This document shows positions 48,267 through 57,743 of a stretch of DNA of 64,000 nt, one piece after another. The notes below the pieces were generated by a model. The model ran no database searches, had not been told where the DNA came from, and saw only the letters and a program-made list of their open reading frames with translations. The stretch comes from Plenodomus lindquistii (Eukaryota > Ascomycota > Dothideomycetes > Pleosporales > Leptosphaeriaceae). The stretch's first letter is position 1; the number at the start of each line of letters is the position of its first letter. The stretch covers positions 2,728,001 through 2,792,000 of the forward strand of contig JANUWI010000002.1 of the NCBI GenBank assembly GCA_025504975.1, in the 5' to 3' direction. The translations under genes were made by a program, and so were the position numbers.

Positions 48267-49039
48267 ATGCCCGTCCGTCCCGCAACCCCAGCAGACGAGC
48301 CCGCCCTTGTCGACCTATGCACTGCTGCCTTCTTCGACGAAGCGCTTTTTGGCAAAACCATCCATCCCCACCGCCACCAGTACCCCGACGATGTGAAGAT
48401 CTTCTGGCACGAAACCATCCGCAAGTACTTCGCTACGCCCAATACCGTCGTGCTGGCTGCTACACGACCCGACGCCAACGGTGAGGAAAAGGTAGCCGGG
48501 ATCGCGGTGTGGGAGCGGCAGGGCGAGGATGACGGAGCGAAGAGGGTTAAGGCAGGGTGGGTAGATTACGGTAAGCGTTCTCTTCTCTTCTATTCTATAT
48601 GAGAGGACCAAGAGCCAGGGAAGTGTTGGAGAAGGCGTGAGCTGAGAATCCCCAAGGAGCCTTCCCACCCCTGCCATCAACGCACAACCGCGCCCTCGAC
48701 CCCACAAAACGCAACGTCCTCGACGAATCAATGCCCTTCTCCGCGCACCTCTGGGCTGGCGACCGTTCAAACAATTGGTACCTCAGTCTCTGCGGTATTC
48801 ATCCGGAGTATCAGGGTAAAGGCGTGGGCAAGGAATTAGTAGCGTGGGGACAGGAGAAGGCGAGACAAGAGGGCGTACATGCGAGTGTTATTGCGAGTGA
48901 GGGGAATGATGGGTTTTATCTGCGATGTGGGTTCGATGAGGTGGTGGGTGATGCGACAGGTGGGGAGGGGAATCCGTTGAATGGAGTTGGAGGGGGCAGT
49001 GTGTTATTCATGTGGCCAAAGGAGGAGATCAAACAATGA
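48267..49039 (+). CDS. GNAT-family N-acetyltransferase, 228 aa
   Basis: Exons are 48267-48570 and 48657-49039. The intron (GTAAGC...GCTGAG...CCAAG) joins in frame (VDYGAFPPLPS). The start MPVRPATPADEPALVDLCTA is the usual GNAT beta-1/alpha-1 segment. The acetyl-CoA-binding motif A is YLSLCGIHPEYQGKGVGKEL (Q-x-x-G-x-G), followed by helix AWGQEKARQEGVHASVIASE and motif B GNDGFYLRCGFDEV. Such small fungal GNATs acetylate amines or small molecules; the substrate cannot be told from sequence. No targeting signal, so probably cytosolic. Its 3' end lies 70 bp from a minus-strand GNAT relic. Confidence 0.88.
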
Positions 49040-49109
49040 AGATAAGGGGCTTAGTGTAGTGTTCACAGTGGGCGGGATGTTAATTTCTGGATAGAAAGGG
49101 TTGGATCGT

Positions 49110-49375
49110 TCAAAGCTTGAGACGGTAGAACACAGCACCCCCAACACTATCGTAATAGCTCTCGATCTCCTCAAATCCATAACCTTCGTACATTCCTCCT
49201 TGCTACCGTCATACACGACAACGTATTAAGAAGCATATCCTCATACCCCACCTCCCTCGTTCTTTGCACCGCCGCATCAAGCAAAAGCCCCGCTCCGGCC
49301 CCGAGACGAAGGAAAGAGATATAGACGCTTGAGTTCGCAAGATCTCCTTGGTGCGACATTGCTAGACGCATCAAC
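49110..49375 (-). pseudogene. Frameshifted GNAT acetyltransferase relic
   Basis: The three minus-strand frames, read in order, give the C-terminal half of a GNAT domain. Frame 1 has CELKRLYLFPSSRGRSG (beta-4 and the start of motif A). Frame 2 has LLLDAAVQRTREVGYEDMLL followed by NTLSCMTVAR (alpha-3 and beta-5). Frame 3 has MYEGYGFEEIESYYDSVGG, then AVFYRLKL and TGA at 49,110 (motif B to C-terminus). At least two small indels are needed to make one frame, and the N-terminal half is absent, so this is a decayed gene. Its sequence differs from the neighbouring intact GNAT gene: ELKRLY...GFEEIESYY belongs to another GNAT subgroup. It is thus not simply a recent tandem duplicate. Confidence 0.8.
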
Positions 49376-49794
49376 AAGTGGGGGAAAAAGATGGATAGCT
49401 AGGAGCGGGAGTATGCGAGGAATAGATCGATGACGGTTTATTTGATGGGAAGGCTACTGGGCGGATTGTCATGTCTGATAGGGGTGATTGTGAGATTTTG
49501 ATAATGCGGTAAGGGATTGGATGTAAAGGGTCCTGAAGCTCAACTAGATGGCGTCAATGTTGATTGGCTACCGAATTCGCGACACAAGTTCGTGGGTCTA
49601 CGATGTGGGGGTGTCCGAAAATTCACATCGTATTTCGCTTCCCCCCCACCTCCACCAATATTCATTCTACTCCCTGACTCACCAGCTCAGTGTTTCCACA
49701 TTCGTGACCCTCGATTCCTTATTGATTGTTAACGATATGAATTCTTCAACTCCACATTTTCCCATCAATCACGTGAACCTCTCATTCACGCCTT
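49376..49794. other. Intergenic, 5' flank of the tRNA gene
   Basis: No gene supported. It could hold upstream Pol III signals or a Pol II promoter, neither of which I can identify. Confidence 0.4.
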
Positions 49795-49804
49795 GGTCCT
49801 GTGG

Positions 49805-49861
49805 GTAAGTTTTCACAAGCACAACCACATCCAAGTGCTTCCATAATCTAACAAACACCAG
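49805..49861 (+). other. Spliceosomal-type intron 1 in the tRNA-Pro gene (57 nt)
   Basis: It begins GTAAGTTTTC and ends ATCTAACAAACACCAG, with a CTAAC branch site 9 nt before the CAG end. It lies between tRNA positions 10 and 11. Inside are complementary arms AAGCAC (49817-49822) and GTGCTT (49835-49840). Length and signals match the protein-gene introns of this window. Confidence 0.75.
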
Positions 49862-49869
49862 TCTAGTGG
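49859..49869 (+). promoter_or_regulatory. Pol III A box, rebuilt across the intron 1/exon border
   Basis: In mature tRNA the A box would read TGGTCTAGTGG. In genomic DNA the 3' splice-site CAG precedes TCTAGTGG, giving CAGTCTAGTGG. This differs from the TRGYNNARNNG consensus only at the first base, so internal promoter function may survive the intron. Confidence 0.5.
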
Positions 49870-49876
49870 TATGATT

Positions 49877-49933
49877 GTAAGTTGCAACCAAGCAATAGCC
49901 ATGTTTGCGAACATGTTCTAATAAGTTCCCCAG
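49877..49933 (+). other. Spliceosomal-type intron 2 in the tRNA-Pro gene (57 nt)
   Basis: It begins GTAAGTTGCA and ends TTCTAATAAGTTCCCCAG, with a CTAAT branch site. It lies between position 26 and the first anticodon-stem base. It has a 6-bp hairpin, CATGTT-TGCG-AACATG (49900-49915). It is exactly as long as intron 1 and shares GTAAGTT and a CAAGCA block with it, but is otherwise diverged. Confidence 0.75.
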
Positions 49934-49944
49934 CTCGCTTAGGG

Positions 49945-49961
49945 TACACCCAAGCACAATT
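49945..49961 (+). other. Canonical tRNA intron after position 37 (17 nt)
   Basis: This sits one base 3' of the anticodon between G37 and T38, the standard nuclear tRNA intron site removed by the tRNA splicing endonuclease. It lacks GT-AG ends, unlike the other two insertions. Confidence 0.8.
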
Positions 49962-49975
49962 TGCGAGAGGCCCCG

Positions 49976-49986
49976 CGTTCGAGTCG
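49976..49986 (+). promoter_or_regulatory. Pol III B box
   Basis: CGTTCGAGTCG matches the B-box core GTTCGANTC. The two outer bases differ from consensus but form a compensatory C-G pair in the T stem. Confidence 0.75.
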
Positions 49987-50002
49987 CGGCAGGACCCATC
50001 TG

Positions 50003-50009
50003 TTTTTTT
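50003..50009 (+). terminator. Pol III terminator (T7)
   Basis: Seven T residues start six bases after the discriminator base of the tRNA, the normal spacing for RNA polymerase III termination. Confidence 0.8.
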
Positions 50010-50730
50010 GCTGGGTTTACTGGATGGGTGAGGAGGTACTTGGGTGAGGGTGTGTAGTCTCTCTGTCCTAAGTGGGGTGTATAAGTTTTGTAAATTAGAA
50101 CGGATGAATGCTTTTTTGAGGATCCAGGTTTGCAAAGATATCACGAAAAGTGCAATATAGTTGGGAAGAGGTGTGCTGCTTGCCTTTTAGCTTTGTCACC
50201 TGGAATAGAGGTGTACTAGCTTTCTGCGCAAGCTACTCCAGCATCGACCGAATAGCATTGGTTGCCTCTTAGAGCAATCGTGCATATTCTCATGTCGCAG
50301 GCTGTCCAAGTGGAGTTGAAGCCCTGCCCAGGTATAGTTCAAGGTGCGACGATCAACACGTGACTACGCGTCGCAGTTTGGAATTCAAAAAAAAACAAAC
50401 AAACAAGAACTACATAGTATGACTCCTGAAGGAATGTACTTTAAAAAAATGAAGATGTGTTTCGACAATGGCTTACAAGAATAATAGCATGATTGGCAAC
50501 CGTGGTGATGGGTTTGCTTGGCAACAAAGCCAAGGCCATTAAACTCTAGGAGTCTAGGACGCGTCGCGTCTTCGATGACGCATCTTATTGTTAGCGCGTC
50601 ACCCTTTGAAGTCCATCCATCGATCGACCCGCACCACGTTGCATCGCTGCTGCCCCTGGCGCTAGAATCGACACTATTTTGTCTTGACAACCCTTCCTTG
50701 TTGCATCATTCATTGACAATTCCATGCGAT
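50010..50730. other. Intergenic, upstream of the SNF2 remodeler
   Basis: 720 bp without a supported gene. An open frame begins at 50,518 and runs into the remodeler frame, but its N-terminal residues look like translated leader. Confidence 0.45.
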
Positions 50731-53525
50731 ATGGCGTCGTCTTCTGCCACAAGCGCAACACATTCCACACCTGCATCATCGCCACCGCCGACAGCCGACA
50801 TGGACAACGAAAGCGCATCGAATGCGATGCAAAAGGAGGAAGAGCGCATGAGGGCGCAGCGCGAGAAGAATGACGCAAAACGTAACGCGCAATTGGAGAA
50901 AGAGAGACAAGAAGACCTCAAGAGTGGCAAGGAGGTCTTGGATAAGAAGTTCCAGCAATTGGAGTTCTTGATGAACAAGAGCAAGGTTAGTAGTCCAATC
51001 GCGGCATAGACACGCGCGAGTATTCGGACATTGGCCTAACTGTTCATTCCCAGCTGTATGCGACGGTTATGCTTGCTCAGATGCAACGGCAAGAAGACGA
51101 AGAGAAGGAGCAAGACGCCAAGACCCAAGGTCAGACCTCGAAGCGCGAAGAGAAGGCCGAAAAAGCAGCAGCCGAGTCTCAGCGAAGAGCAACACGTGGC
51201 TCCCTAACGAACGGCGCTACGACACCTAAGCCGGACGACGAAGATGTTGCACCGAAGAAAAAGGGGCGCGGTAGGCCGAAGAAAACAGAGCCGAAGATAT
51301 CCAGCTACTTCAAGAAGGAGAATGTGGAGAAGAAGGCGGACAAAAAGAATGTGGCGGAAGCCCTGAAGGATGCAGCAGATGAAGACAATGTCAAGCCGGG
51401 TGAGATTGGAATCCAAAATCTAAAGTCAGCACGACAGCCAAAGCTGGTGACGGGAGGCACAATGCGATCATACCAACTGGAAGGTCTCGAGTGGATGCTG
51501 TCACTATACGAGAATGGCATCAACGGTATTCTGGCCGACGAGATGGGCCTGGGCAAGACGATCCAGACCATTGCCATGCTGGCGCATCTGTGGGAGAACA
51601 AGTCGTATGGCCCTTTCTTGATCGCTGCACCACTCAGCACCACTAGCAACTGGGTTGCGGAGTTCGAGAAGTGGACCCCAAGTTTGCCAGTCATGCTCTA
51701 TCATGGAGACAAGAAAGAGCGTGAAAGGCTGCGGAAGACAAGATTGAGAAACCCTGGGACGGATCAATTTCCCATAATGGTCACCAGTTACGAGATCTGT
51801 ATGAACGACCGCAAGTACCTGACGAGCTTTGGATGGCAATTCATCATCATCGATGAAGGACATCGCATCAAGAACCTCGACTGCCGACTGATTCGCGAGC
51901 TGCAGCAGTTCCAATCAGCAAACCGTCTGCTCATTACCGGTACACCGCTGCAAAACAACCTAACTGAGCTCTGGTCTTTGTTGCACTTCCTGTTGCCGAC
52001 TGTTTTCGACAAGCTGTCCACGTTCGAGAGCTGGTTCGACTTCTCTGGGCTCAAAGACAAGGCGAGCTACGAGCAACTACTCTCAGAAGAGCGACAACAG
52101 TACCTGGTCAAGTCGCTTCACGCTGTGCTGAAGCCGTTCTTACTGCGACGAGTCAAGACGGATGTGGAGAGCCTGATGCCCAAGAAGCGAGAATATGTCC
52201 TTTACGCGCCTTTAACCACTATGCAAAGGGAGTTGTATCAAGCCATCCTCGATGGCACAAGTCGAGCCTACCTTGAAGACAAAGCTGTTGAAAGGCTTAG
52301 TGTTGGATTGACGAGCCGAGCCGGAACACCCATGAGTGTTCGCAGTAATAACGGCAGTCTCAAGCGCAAGGCGTTGAGCGGCAATGGCACACCGAGCAAG
52401 AGTGCGAAAACATCGCGAGCGGGAACCCCTGCCTCTGTTGCGTCAACTCGAAGCCGAGCGAAGCCAAGAAGGAACTACGAGGAGGTCAGCGACTCAGAAT
52501 ACTTTGACAGTCTCGATCAGCCTGAAGATGCGTCATCAGAGCAAGAAGAGGACTTGGACTCCGACGCAGACGAAGAGCGAATTCGTGCCGCGACGTTCGA
52601 AATTGCAAAGCGGCAACTCATGCAGAAAAAACTTGGCAACCCCATCATGCAGCTCCGCCTGTGCTGCAATTCGCCGTACAATTTCTTCAACCCTTTCCTC
52701 AAGGCTGAGACAGAAGGTGCTGAGACATTCGCAAGCGAGATTGAGCCTGATGAGACCTTGGTATCGACATCAGGAAAGATGCTACTGCTCGATACTTTGC
52801 TCCCAAAGCTGATTGGCCGAGGACACAAGGTCCTCATCTTTTCTCAATTTACGACCACTCTTGATCTATTAGGACAGTATCTAGATTTGAGATCTTGGAA
52901 GCATGCTCGCATCGATGGGTCTGTCGCGCAGAGTGACCGTCAGGAGCAAATCCTCGCCTTCAATAAGCCGAACAAGTCCAAAGAGGCCACAGACATCTTC
53001 ATCTTGTCCACACGCGCCGGTGGTCAAGGTATCAATCTTGCAGCAGCAGATACCGTGATTCTTTTTGACAGCGACTGGAACCCGCAGCAGGATCTCCAGG
53101 CTATGGATCGCGCCCATCGAATCGGTCAAACGCGCAACGTCATCGTCTACCGCTTCGCAACACGCAACACCGTGGAGCAAAAGCTCCTCGAGTCAGCTGA
53201 AGCAAAGCGCAGACTGGAGAAGCTTGTTATTCGCAAGGGTGGCGTGCGAAATGACAGAGGCAAAGCCAGAGGCAACGAGAAAGAGCAAGAAGTTGAGGAG
53301 CTGCAGAAACTTCTGCGACGAAGCGATGGCGAGAAATTTGACATCGGGGGCACAGAAGGTGGGAAGCTCATGACCGATGAAGAACTGGAGATTCTGCTCG
53401 ACAGAAGCGACGATGCTTATGCACGAGCTGAAGAAGGTCTCGACATTGGTGGGGAAGGATCGATGTTCAAGGCTGTTGGCAAGAGGGAGGAAGGTGCGCT
53501 GATGGAAGGACTCCGGGCCGCGTGA
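50731..53525 (+). CDS. SNF2-family chromatin remodeler, LSH/HELLS/DDM1 type, 908 aa
   Basis: Exons are 50731-50985 and 51054-53525, joined at MNKSK|LYATVML (GTTAGT...GCCTAAC...CCCAG). A coiled coil (residues ~30-85) and an acidic/basic linker with an AT-hook-like GRGRPKKTE precede the ATPase. The helicase motifs are all present: MRSYQLEGLEWML, DEMGLGKTIQT (Walker A), IIIDEGHRIKN (motif II as DEGH), LLITGTPLQNNL, then HKVLIFSQFTTTLD, STRAGGQGINLAAADTVILF and DRAHRIGQTRNVIVYR. DEGHRIKN and the N-terminal layout match the LSH group (Neurospora MUS-30, plant DDM1) rather than ISWI or CHD. A 100-residue acidic/Ser insertion splits the two RecA lobes. These enzymes slide nucleosomes in heterochromatin and support DNA repair and methylation. 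Confidence 0.93.
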
Positions 53526-54359
53526 GATCGAGGTTCTTACGGATCGTCATCTTCAAAGGAGCACTGAGGACAACTGACCTAGCAAACATCTATGGAACGG
53601 AATACCTCTAGCAACCACCGCACAGTAACGCATGCGTTACGCTGATCCACATATTTTGGTCATACAGGGGTCACTTGACGAATCTGCCTATTCAGGCAGT
53701 TTGGATTTAAGCGTGATTTCATCCAGTCCCGGAACAAACAACTCGCATGCCGCGCGCTACGCATGTATGCCCGGTATGCGTAGCTTCGTCGCCCCACCAT
53801 CTCCTTCGATATGGGGCAAGCAGCACAGGGTATTGAAGCTCATGCAGATCACAACACAGCATTCAGCGGCGGCTCCAAATACAGACCTCTGAGTCCTCAC
53901 AGCAAAAGATTATGGAGATTCTTGACTACTTGTCTCACTCCGTTGGTTTATTGCCTGTCCGTACGACTTTGACTGTGAATTGTGCCACATCACGGTTCCC
54001 ATTACCTCGTTGCAATAAGCCCCACAAACGCTCTTCGCGAATTATCTCCATATTAGCCATAACGTGGCATTCTATCAAGATATTTGTACCTTAATCAATA
54101 TCGACGGCTCCATGAGCGTAACTTCCTCGGTGCCAAAAGACGATTGGCTGCTTCAAACCTTCTGCTCACTCTTCCACGCATCCTCCATTTATAGCCAAGT
54201 GTTTCCGGTCCTTACCGTCTTTATTGCACAGGAACTTCGCTCCTGCTCGCCTGTGGCGCTCCGTGCAATTCTCGCGAGGATCGGTATACTATATTACCAT
54301 CCTCGCCATCACTATGAAGTCGCAAGGCAGACAACGTTGCGACTAACCATCTCCTCAAG
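53526..54359. other. Intergenic
   Basis: 830 bp between two plus-strand genes, with no supported gene or repeat. It includes the promoter of the chitin-binding protein. Confidence 0.5.
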
Positions 54360-55367
54360 ATGCGGTGGATACTTTTCGGCCTCACGATGGCTCTGAGCTT
54401 ATCGGGAACAGCAGTCTCAGTAAGCCCGCTACTACATATGAAATACGAACTCGAATACAACCCGAGAGTCTCATCTGTCAGCAAACTGCACGACACCGCA
54501 TCCCAGCCACTCGGGAGGCGCAACGCCACGACACCAAACCTTTTCATGCGGCACTTGCACCACTTCAACGTGCGTCAAACCGTTGGGCGCTGCGGCGCCG
54601 AATACGGCGGCCAAAGATGCGGAGACAATCAGTGCTGTTCATCATATGGGTATTGCGGTACAGATCCAGAACACTGTACGATTTCTCCAAAAAGTGATCC
54701 CATTATACTAACATGTATAGGTCTCGAGCTTGTGGGTTGTCAACCAGATTACGGAAGGTGCGGTGATGCGCCGGAGCCCACGCCTACTCCCACGCCTACT
54801 CCCACACCAGCACCGCCCTCCAGCACGTCCGTCATCTCACCACCAAGCTCAACGGTACCAACGAGTTCCTCCGTCATCCCGCCCCTCCCCTCCGGTACTC
54901 TCATCATTTCGCCAAACGGACAATGCGGTAACGTCACGACCTGCGCAGGTTCGACCTTCGGTCGCTGCTGTTCAGAATACTACTACTGTGGCAATTCCGC
55001 CGCATTCTGCGGAACTGGATGTCGTGCTGGCTTCGGCGCCTGCGATGGCGGACTTCCTCCCATTGTTTCGTCATCGGTACCTGTACCCATTCCCTCATCA
55101 TCGTCGACAAGGCCCATTACTACTCCCACCCCAACGCCCACTCCAACACCAACCCCTACACCATCACCATCACCATCGTCAACAGCACCCGCGGTGCCAA
55201 CGAACGTCAGTACAAATGGACGCTGCGGCGCAGAGGGAAACGGTATGACATGTCAGGGCTCGACGTTTGGACGCTGTTGCAGTGGGTATGGATGGTGTGG
55301 TGATCTAAATCCAGACTATTGTAGTGTGAATTGGGGGTGCAGACCGGACTTTGGGACTTGTGGCTGA
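54360..55367 (+). CDS. Secreted protein with three CBM18 chitin-binding modules, 320 aa
   Basis: Exons are 54360-54675 and 54721-55367. The 45-nt intron (GTACGA...ACTAACATGTATAG) is a multiple of three with no stop, so a retained form is also readable. A signal peptide (MRWILFGLTMALSLSGTAVS) is followed by a pro-like region. Three hevein-type modules follow: GRCGAEYGGQRC-GDNQCC-SSYGYCG...CQPDYGRC; GQCGNVTTCAGSTFGRCC-SEYYYCG...CRAGFGAC; and GRCGAEGNGMTC...GRCCSGYGWCG...CRPDFGTC. The Ser/aromatic residues that contact GlcNAc are present (SSYGYCG, SGYGWCG). Linkers are Pro/Thr/Ser-rich with long TPTP repeats, likely O-glycosylated. It has no enzymatic domain. It may protect hyphal chitin or bind it during morphogenesis or host contact, as some CBM18/LysM effectors do. 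Confidence 0.88.
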   Translation: MRWILFGLTMALSLSGTAVSVSPLLHMKYELEYNPRVSSVSKLHDTASQPLGRRNATTPNLFMRHLHHFNVRQTVGRCGAEYGGQRCGDNQCCSSYGYCGTDPEHCTISPKSDPIILTCIGLELVGCQPDYGRCGDAPEPTPTPTPTPTPAPPSSTSVISPPSSTVPTSSSVIPPLPSGTLIISPNGQCGNVTTCAGSTFGRCCSEYYYCGNSAAFCGTGCRAGFGACDGGLPPIVSSSVPVPIPSSSSTRPITTPTPTPTPTPTPTPSPSPSSTAPAVPTNVSTNGRCGAEGNGMTCQGSTFGRCCSGYGWCGDLNPDYCSVNWGCRPDFGTCG

Positions 55368-57670
55368 AGGGAGGGGGTTGATATTGCCGTGGGCATGTGG
55401 GTGGGGTGTGGCTTGTCTGGGGTAAGGGGGTATGTGGTCGGATGAATAGCGGTGTGGATTAGGCGTGTGGTGTTAGTGGGATGGAGAGCTGCTAAGAGCT
55501 GAGTTTAGGCTGGTGGCGCAGATGGGTTTCAATGTAGGTATGAAAAGTACCGAGGCGTGGCGATGCGGGGGCTGGCTGCCGAGAGTAATAGCTCGAGCAT
55601 GATTGGAATGGAGCGCTTGGATATGTGAAGTGTACATATGGTGGCTGTTTATTCCCATAAGATGTATTCAGTGTTTCTGGGTTACGTCACGGCTATGTTT
55701 GCTTCGTTGCGCTGTTGTGTGTGTATGCATAGTGTATCCAAGGTGGAAAGCGAGTCACTATGTTATAGGGGTCAACCCTGTTTGACACGCCAACAACACC
55801 AGCAACAACACTGCGAGTATTCACTTACACCGTACACTTATCTCATGTGATGGTACGCAACAAATAGTAGAACTTCTAAAGGCCCTCGTTGATCGACTTT
55901 TCAGCCCCATGCGCCAAAGTAGTAAGGGTCATGGCCTACTACTGTACGCCCTTGCCCGCAACGCAATCTATTTGTTGCCACACACGGGAAACCACGCTTT
56001 GACAACAATGCACATCCTCGGTACTGTGCAGCTCGCATGCATAGACTATCGCAACATGTTGCACAAGTCACAGACCAAGCGACGGGACGTTCCAGTCTTG
56101 ACCCATGCCGATTAGTCTACGACCAAGGTGCTCATACACCTACCATATTCATCATGTCCCCATCTTACCTTGATAGCATGACGCTTAATCCTATACAGCA
56201 ACAGGGAGAGAACAAAGGCACACGGGAGTAGTAGAAAATATTCTCTACTACTCCTAGAAAATTCACGTCACATTTAAGATATTCAAGACTTATTCTTAGT
56301 GCGTTGTGTTAGCTACGAGGAATTGCGATTACAACTTTAGTGACTTAGTAGATACAAACTCCTTGGTACACCAGTGCAGCCATCTTTCAACTTTTCCCTG
56401 GCTATGACATGTAGTACAAATTCATGGTCACAAAGTATCCTTGAGCCCGTATGACCCAATGTTGGGGTTGCATTGTGCCTCGGCCCTTTCCCTGTAGATC
56501 ACCTGGGGATATTCGCCGAGATCAATTGTAGATCAACCGGCAGACGCACAGGATTAGGTGCATGCTAGAGTTTTATGAATTGTCTTCTCAGTGTCGCCAA
56601 ATTTTGACGGTATTGTCTGTTAAACTTACTTAGACAAGGGCCCAATCCGTTGTGTCTATGGGGTGTAGGCACAACAGCTCGCATCCTTACCAAGTTGTTA
56701 GCCGCCATTCTGGTATCGAACAGACTTTCCGCTGCTGTCTAACTTGAGGGCGAGTTTATGTTATATTAGATCACAAAAATACATATCAGCCTGATCCGCG
56801 AATAAACATATGTACTAAAGATTTGACATTGGGGCGTTGGAAGGATGCGAGTTGCTGCGCATAGACACTCTATGTCCTGTGGGTAACTCAAATTCCCAAC
56901 ATGTTGGAAGAGTGCTCGATTGTGGCTAACTATAACCGAAGTTTCGATAATCAGAGATGTCTCAATATTGGCACTGTGGTGACGAGCATGGTGCGGACAT
57001 CTCATAGACAGCATCCTAAGCTCATGCCAAGTTGCTGTCTAGCTATGCAGGACAGTGACAAATGCCTATGGAATCAAGTGGCATGTAAGTTGTAACCCTT
57101 CCTTGAATAACTCCTCGCCGTTTAACAACGGGGCCCGCGTTTTCTCGGAAAAGATCTACACGACTTCAGCGAGACACCTCTCGCCCACGCACGCACAGTA
57201 CATGGTCACACTCAGCCTACATCGCCAAATGACGTCTCAGACCACGTGTTAGGGCCTTTTGCAGATTTAGCTGGACAATATCCGAGCTTTGATGTCGGGA
57301 CGACGTCCGGATGAATAATAGCGTACCACGATTGGCTGCTACCCCTAGCTTCATATCACCATCCGCGCCACGTTACGATCTAACGTTGACCTGGGGAAAC
57401 TCGTTTTGGCAGTGGCCTCCCCAGTTGAAGCATCTCTGTAGATATTCTGACGAATCACAATTACGGTAGCTAAATCCGGGGACTAGCGGAAACTCTCCTC
57501 CCCACTACTAGTATGGAGATCTACAGATCAACAGCGGGGTGTCTCACCCAGAATCGTGGTGGACCGCGGCTTCTTCTGAGATGCTCTGAGGATGGAGCAC
57601 ATAAGTTGTCTAACGCTTCTGGGAAGGGGCGAGATATGATCTTTCGGGGGGTGAAAGTATGGGGAAGCCA
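55368..57670. other. 2.3-kb stretch without a supported gene
   Basis: Only short, isolated open frames occur, without domain or codon-like composition. An 11-bp perfect inverted repeat is noted separately. It may contain decayed transposon sequence, which I cannot identify by eye. Confidence 0.45.
56225..56254. repeat. 11-bp perfect inverted repeat with 8-nt loop
   Basis: GGAGTAGTAGA and its exact complement TCTACTACTCC flank AAATATTC. One G-T pair could extend the stem. No adjacent gene end uses it as a terminator. Confidence 0.85.
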
Positions 57671-57673
57671 GAG

Positions 57674-57681
57674 TATATAAA
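57674..57681 (+). promoter_or_regulatory. TATA box of the peroxidase gene
   Basis: TATATAAA lies about 65 bp upstream of the ATG at 57,744. It is a strong match to the eukaryotic TATA consensus and suggests an inducible, TATA-dependent promoter. Confidence 0.6.
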
Positions 57682-57743
57682 TGGAAGCTTACGGCCGAGC
57701 ATGGGGGAATTGTCATCCGATTCTTCACATTTGTTTACTCAAC

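Larger units (their letters stand above)
49795..49997 (+). tRNA. tRNA-Pro (AGG) interrupted by three introns, two of spliceosomal type
   Basis: Mature segments are 49795-49804, 49862-49876, 49934-49944 and 49962-49996, plus discriminator C at 49997. The acceptor stem GGTCCTG pairs perfectly with CAGGACC (49990-49996). The D-arm reads GTCTAGTGGTATGAT once joined. The anticodon stem CTCGC pairs perfectly with GCGAG around loop TTAGGGT (anticodon AGG, 49941-49943). The variable loop is AGGCC, and the T-arm is CCGCG-TTCGAGT-CGCGG with all five pairs. C73 is the expected identity base of eukaryotic tRNA-Pro, and a T7 terminator follows. A 17-nt intron lies after position 37, the standard site. Two further 57-nt insertions, each GTAAGT...CTAAC or CTAAT...CAG, split positions 10/11 and 26/27. 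All paired arms are intact, which argues for selection rather than decay, although transcription and splicing are unproven. Confidence 0.85.

Noticed and set aside
49769..49999. Minus-strand open frame across the tRNA locus (GPAATRTRGLSQ)
   Set aside because: This peptide is the usual antisense translation of a tRNA T-arm region, not a protein.
50300..50350. A-box-like TCCAAGTGGAGTT followed by AGTTCAAGGT, resembling a second tRNA
   Set aside because: No paired acceptor stem, no good B box and no terminator run at the right distance.
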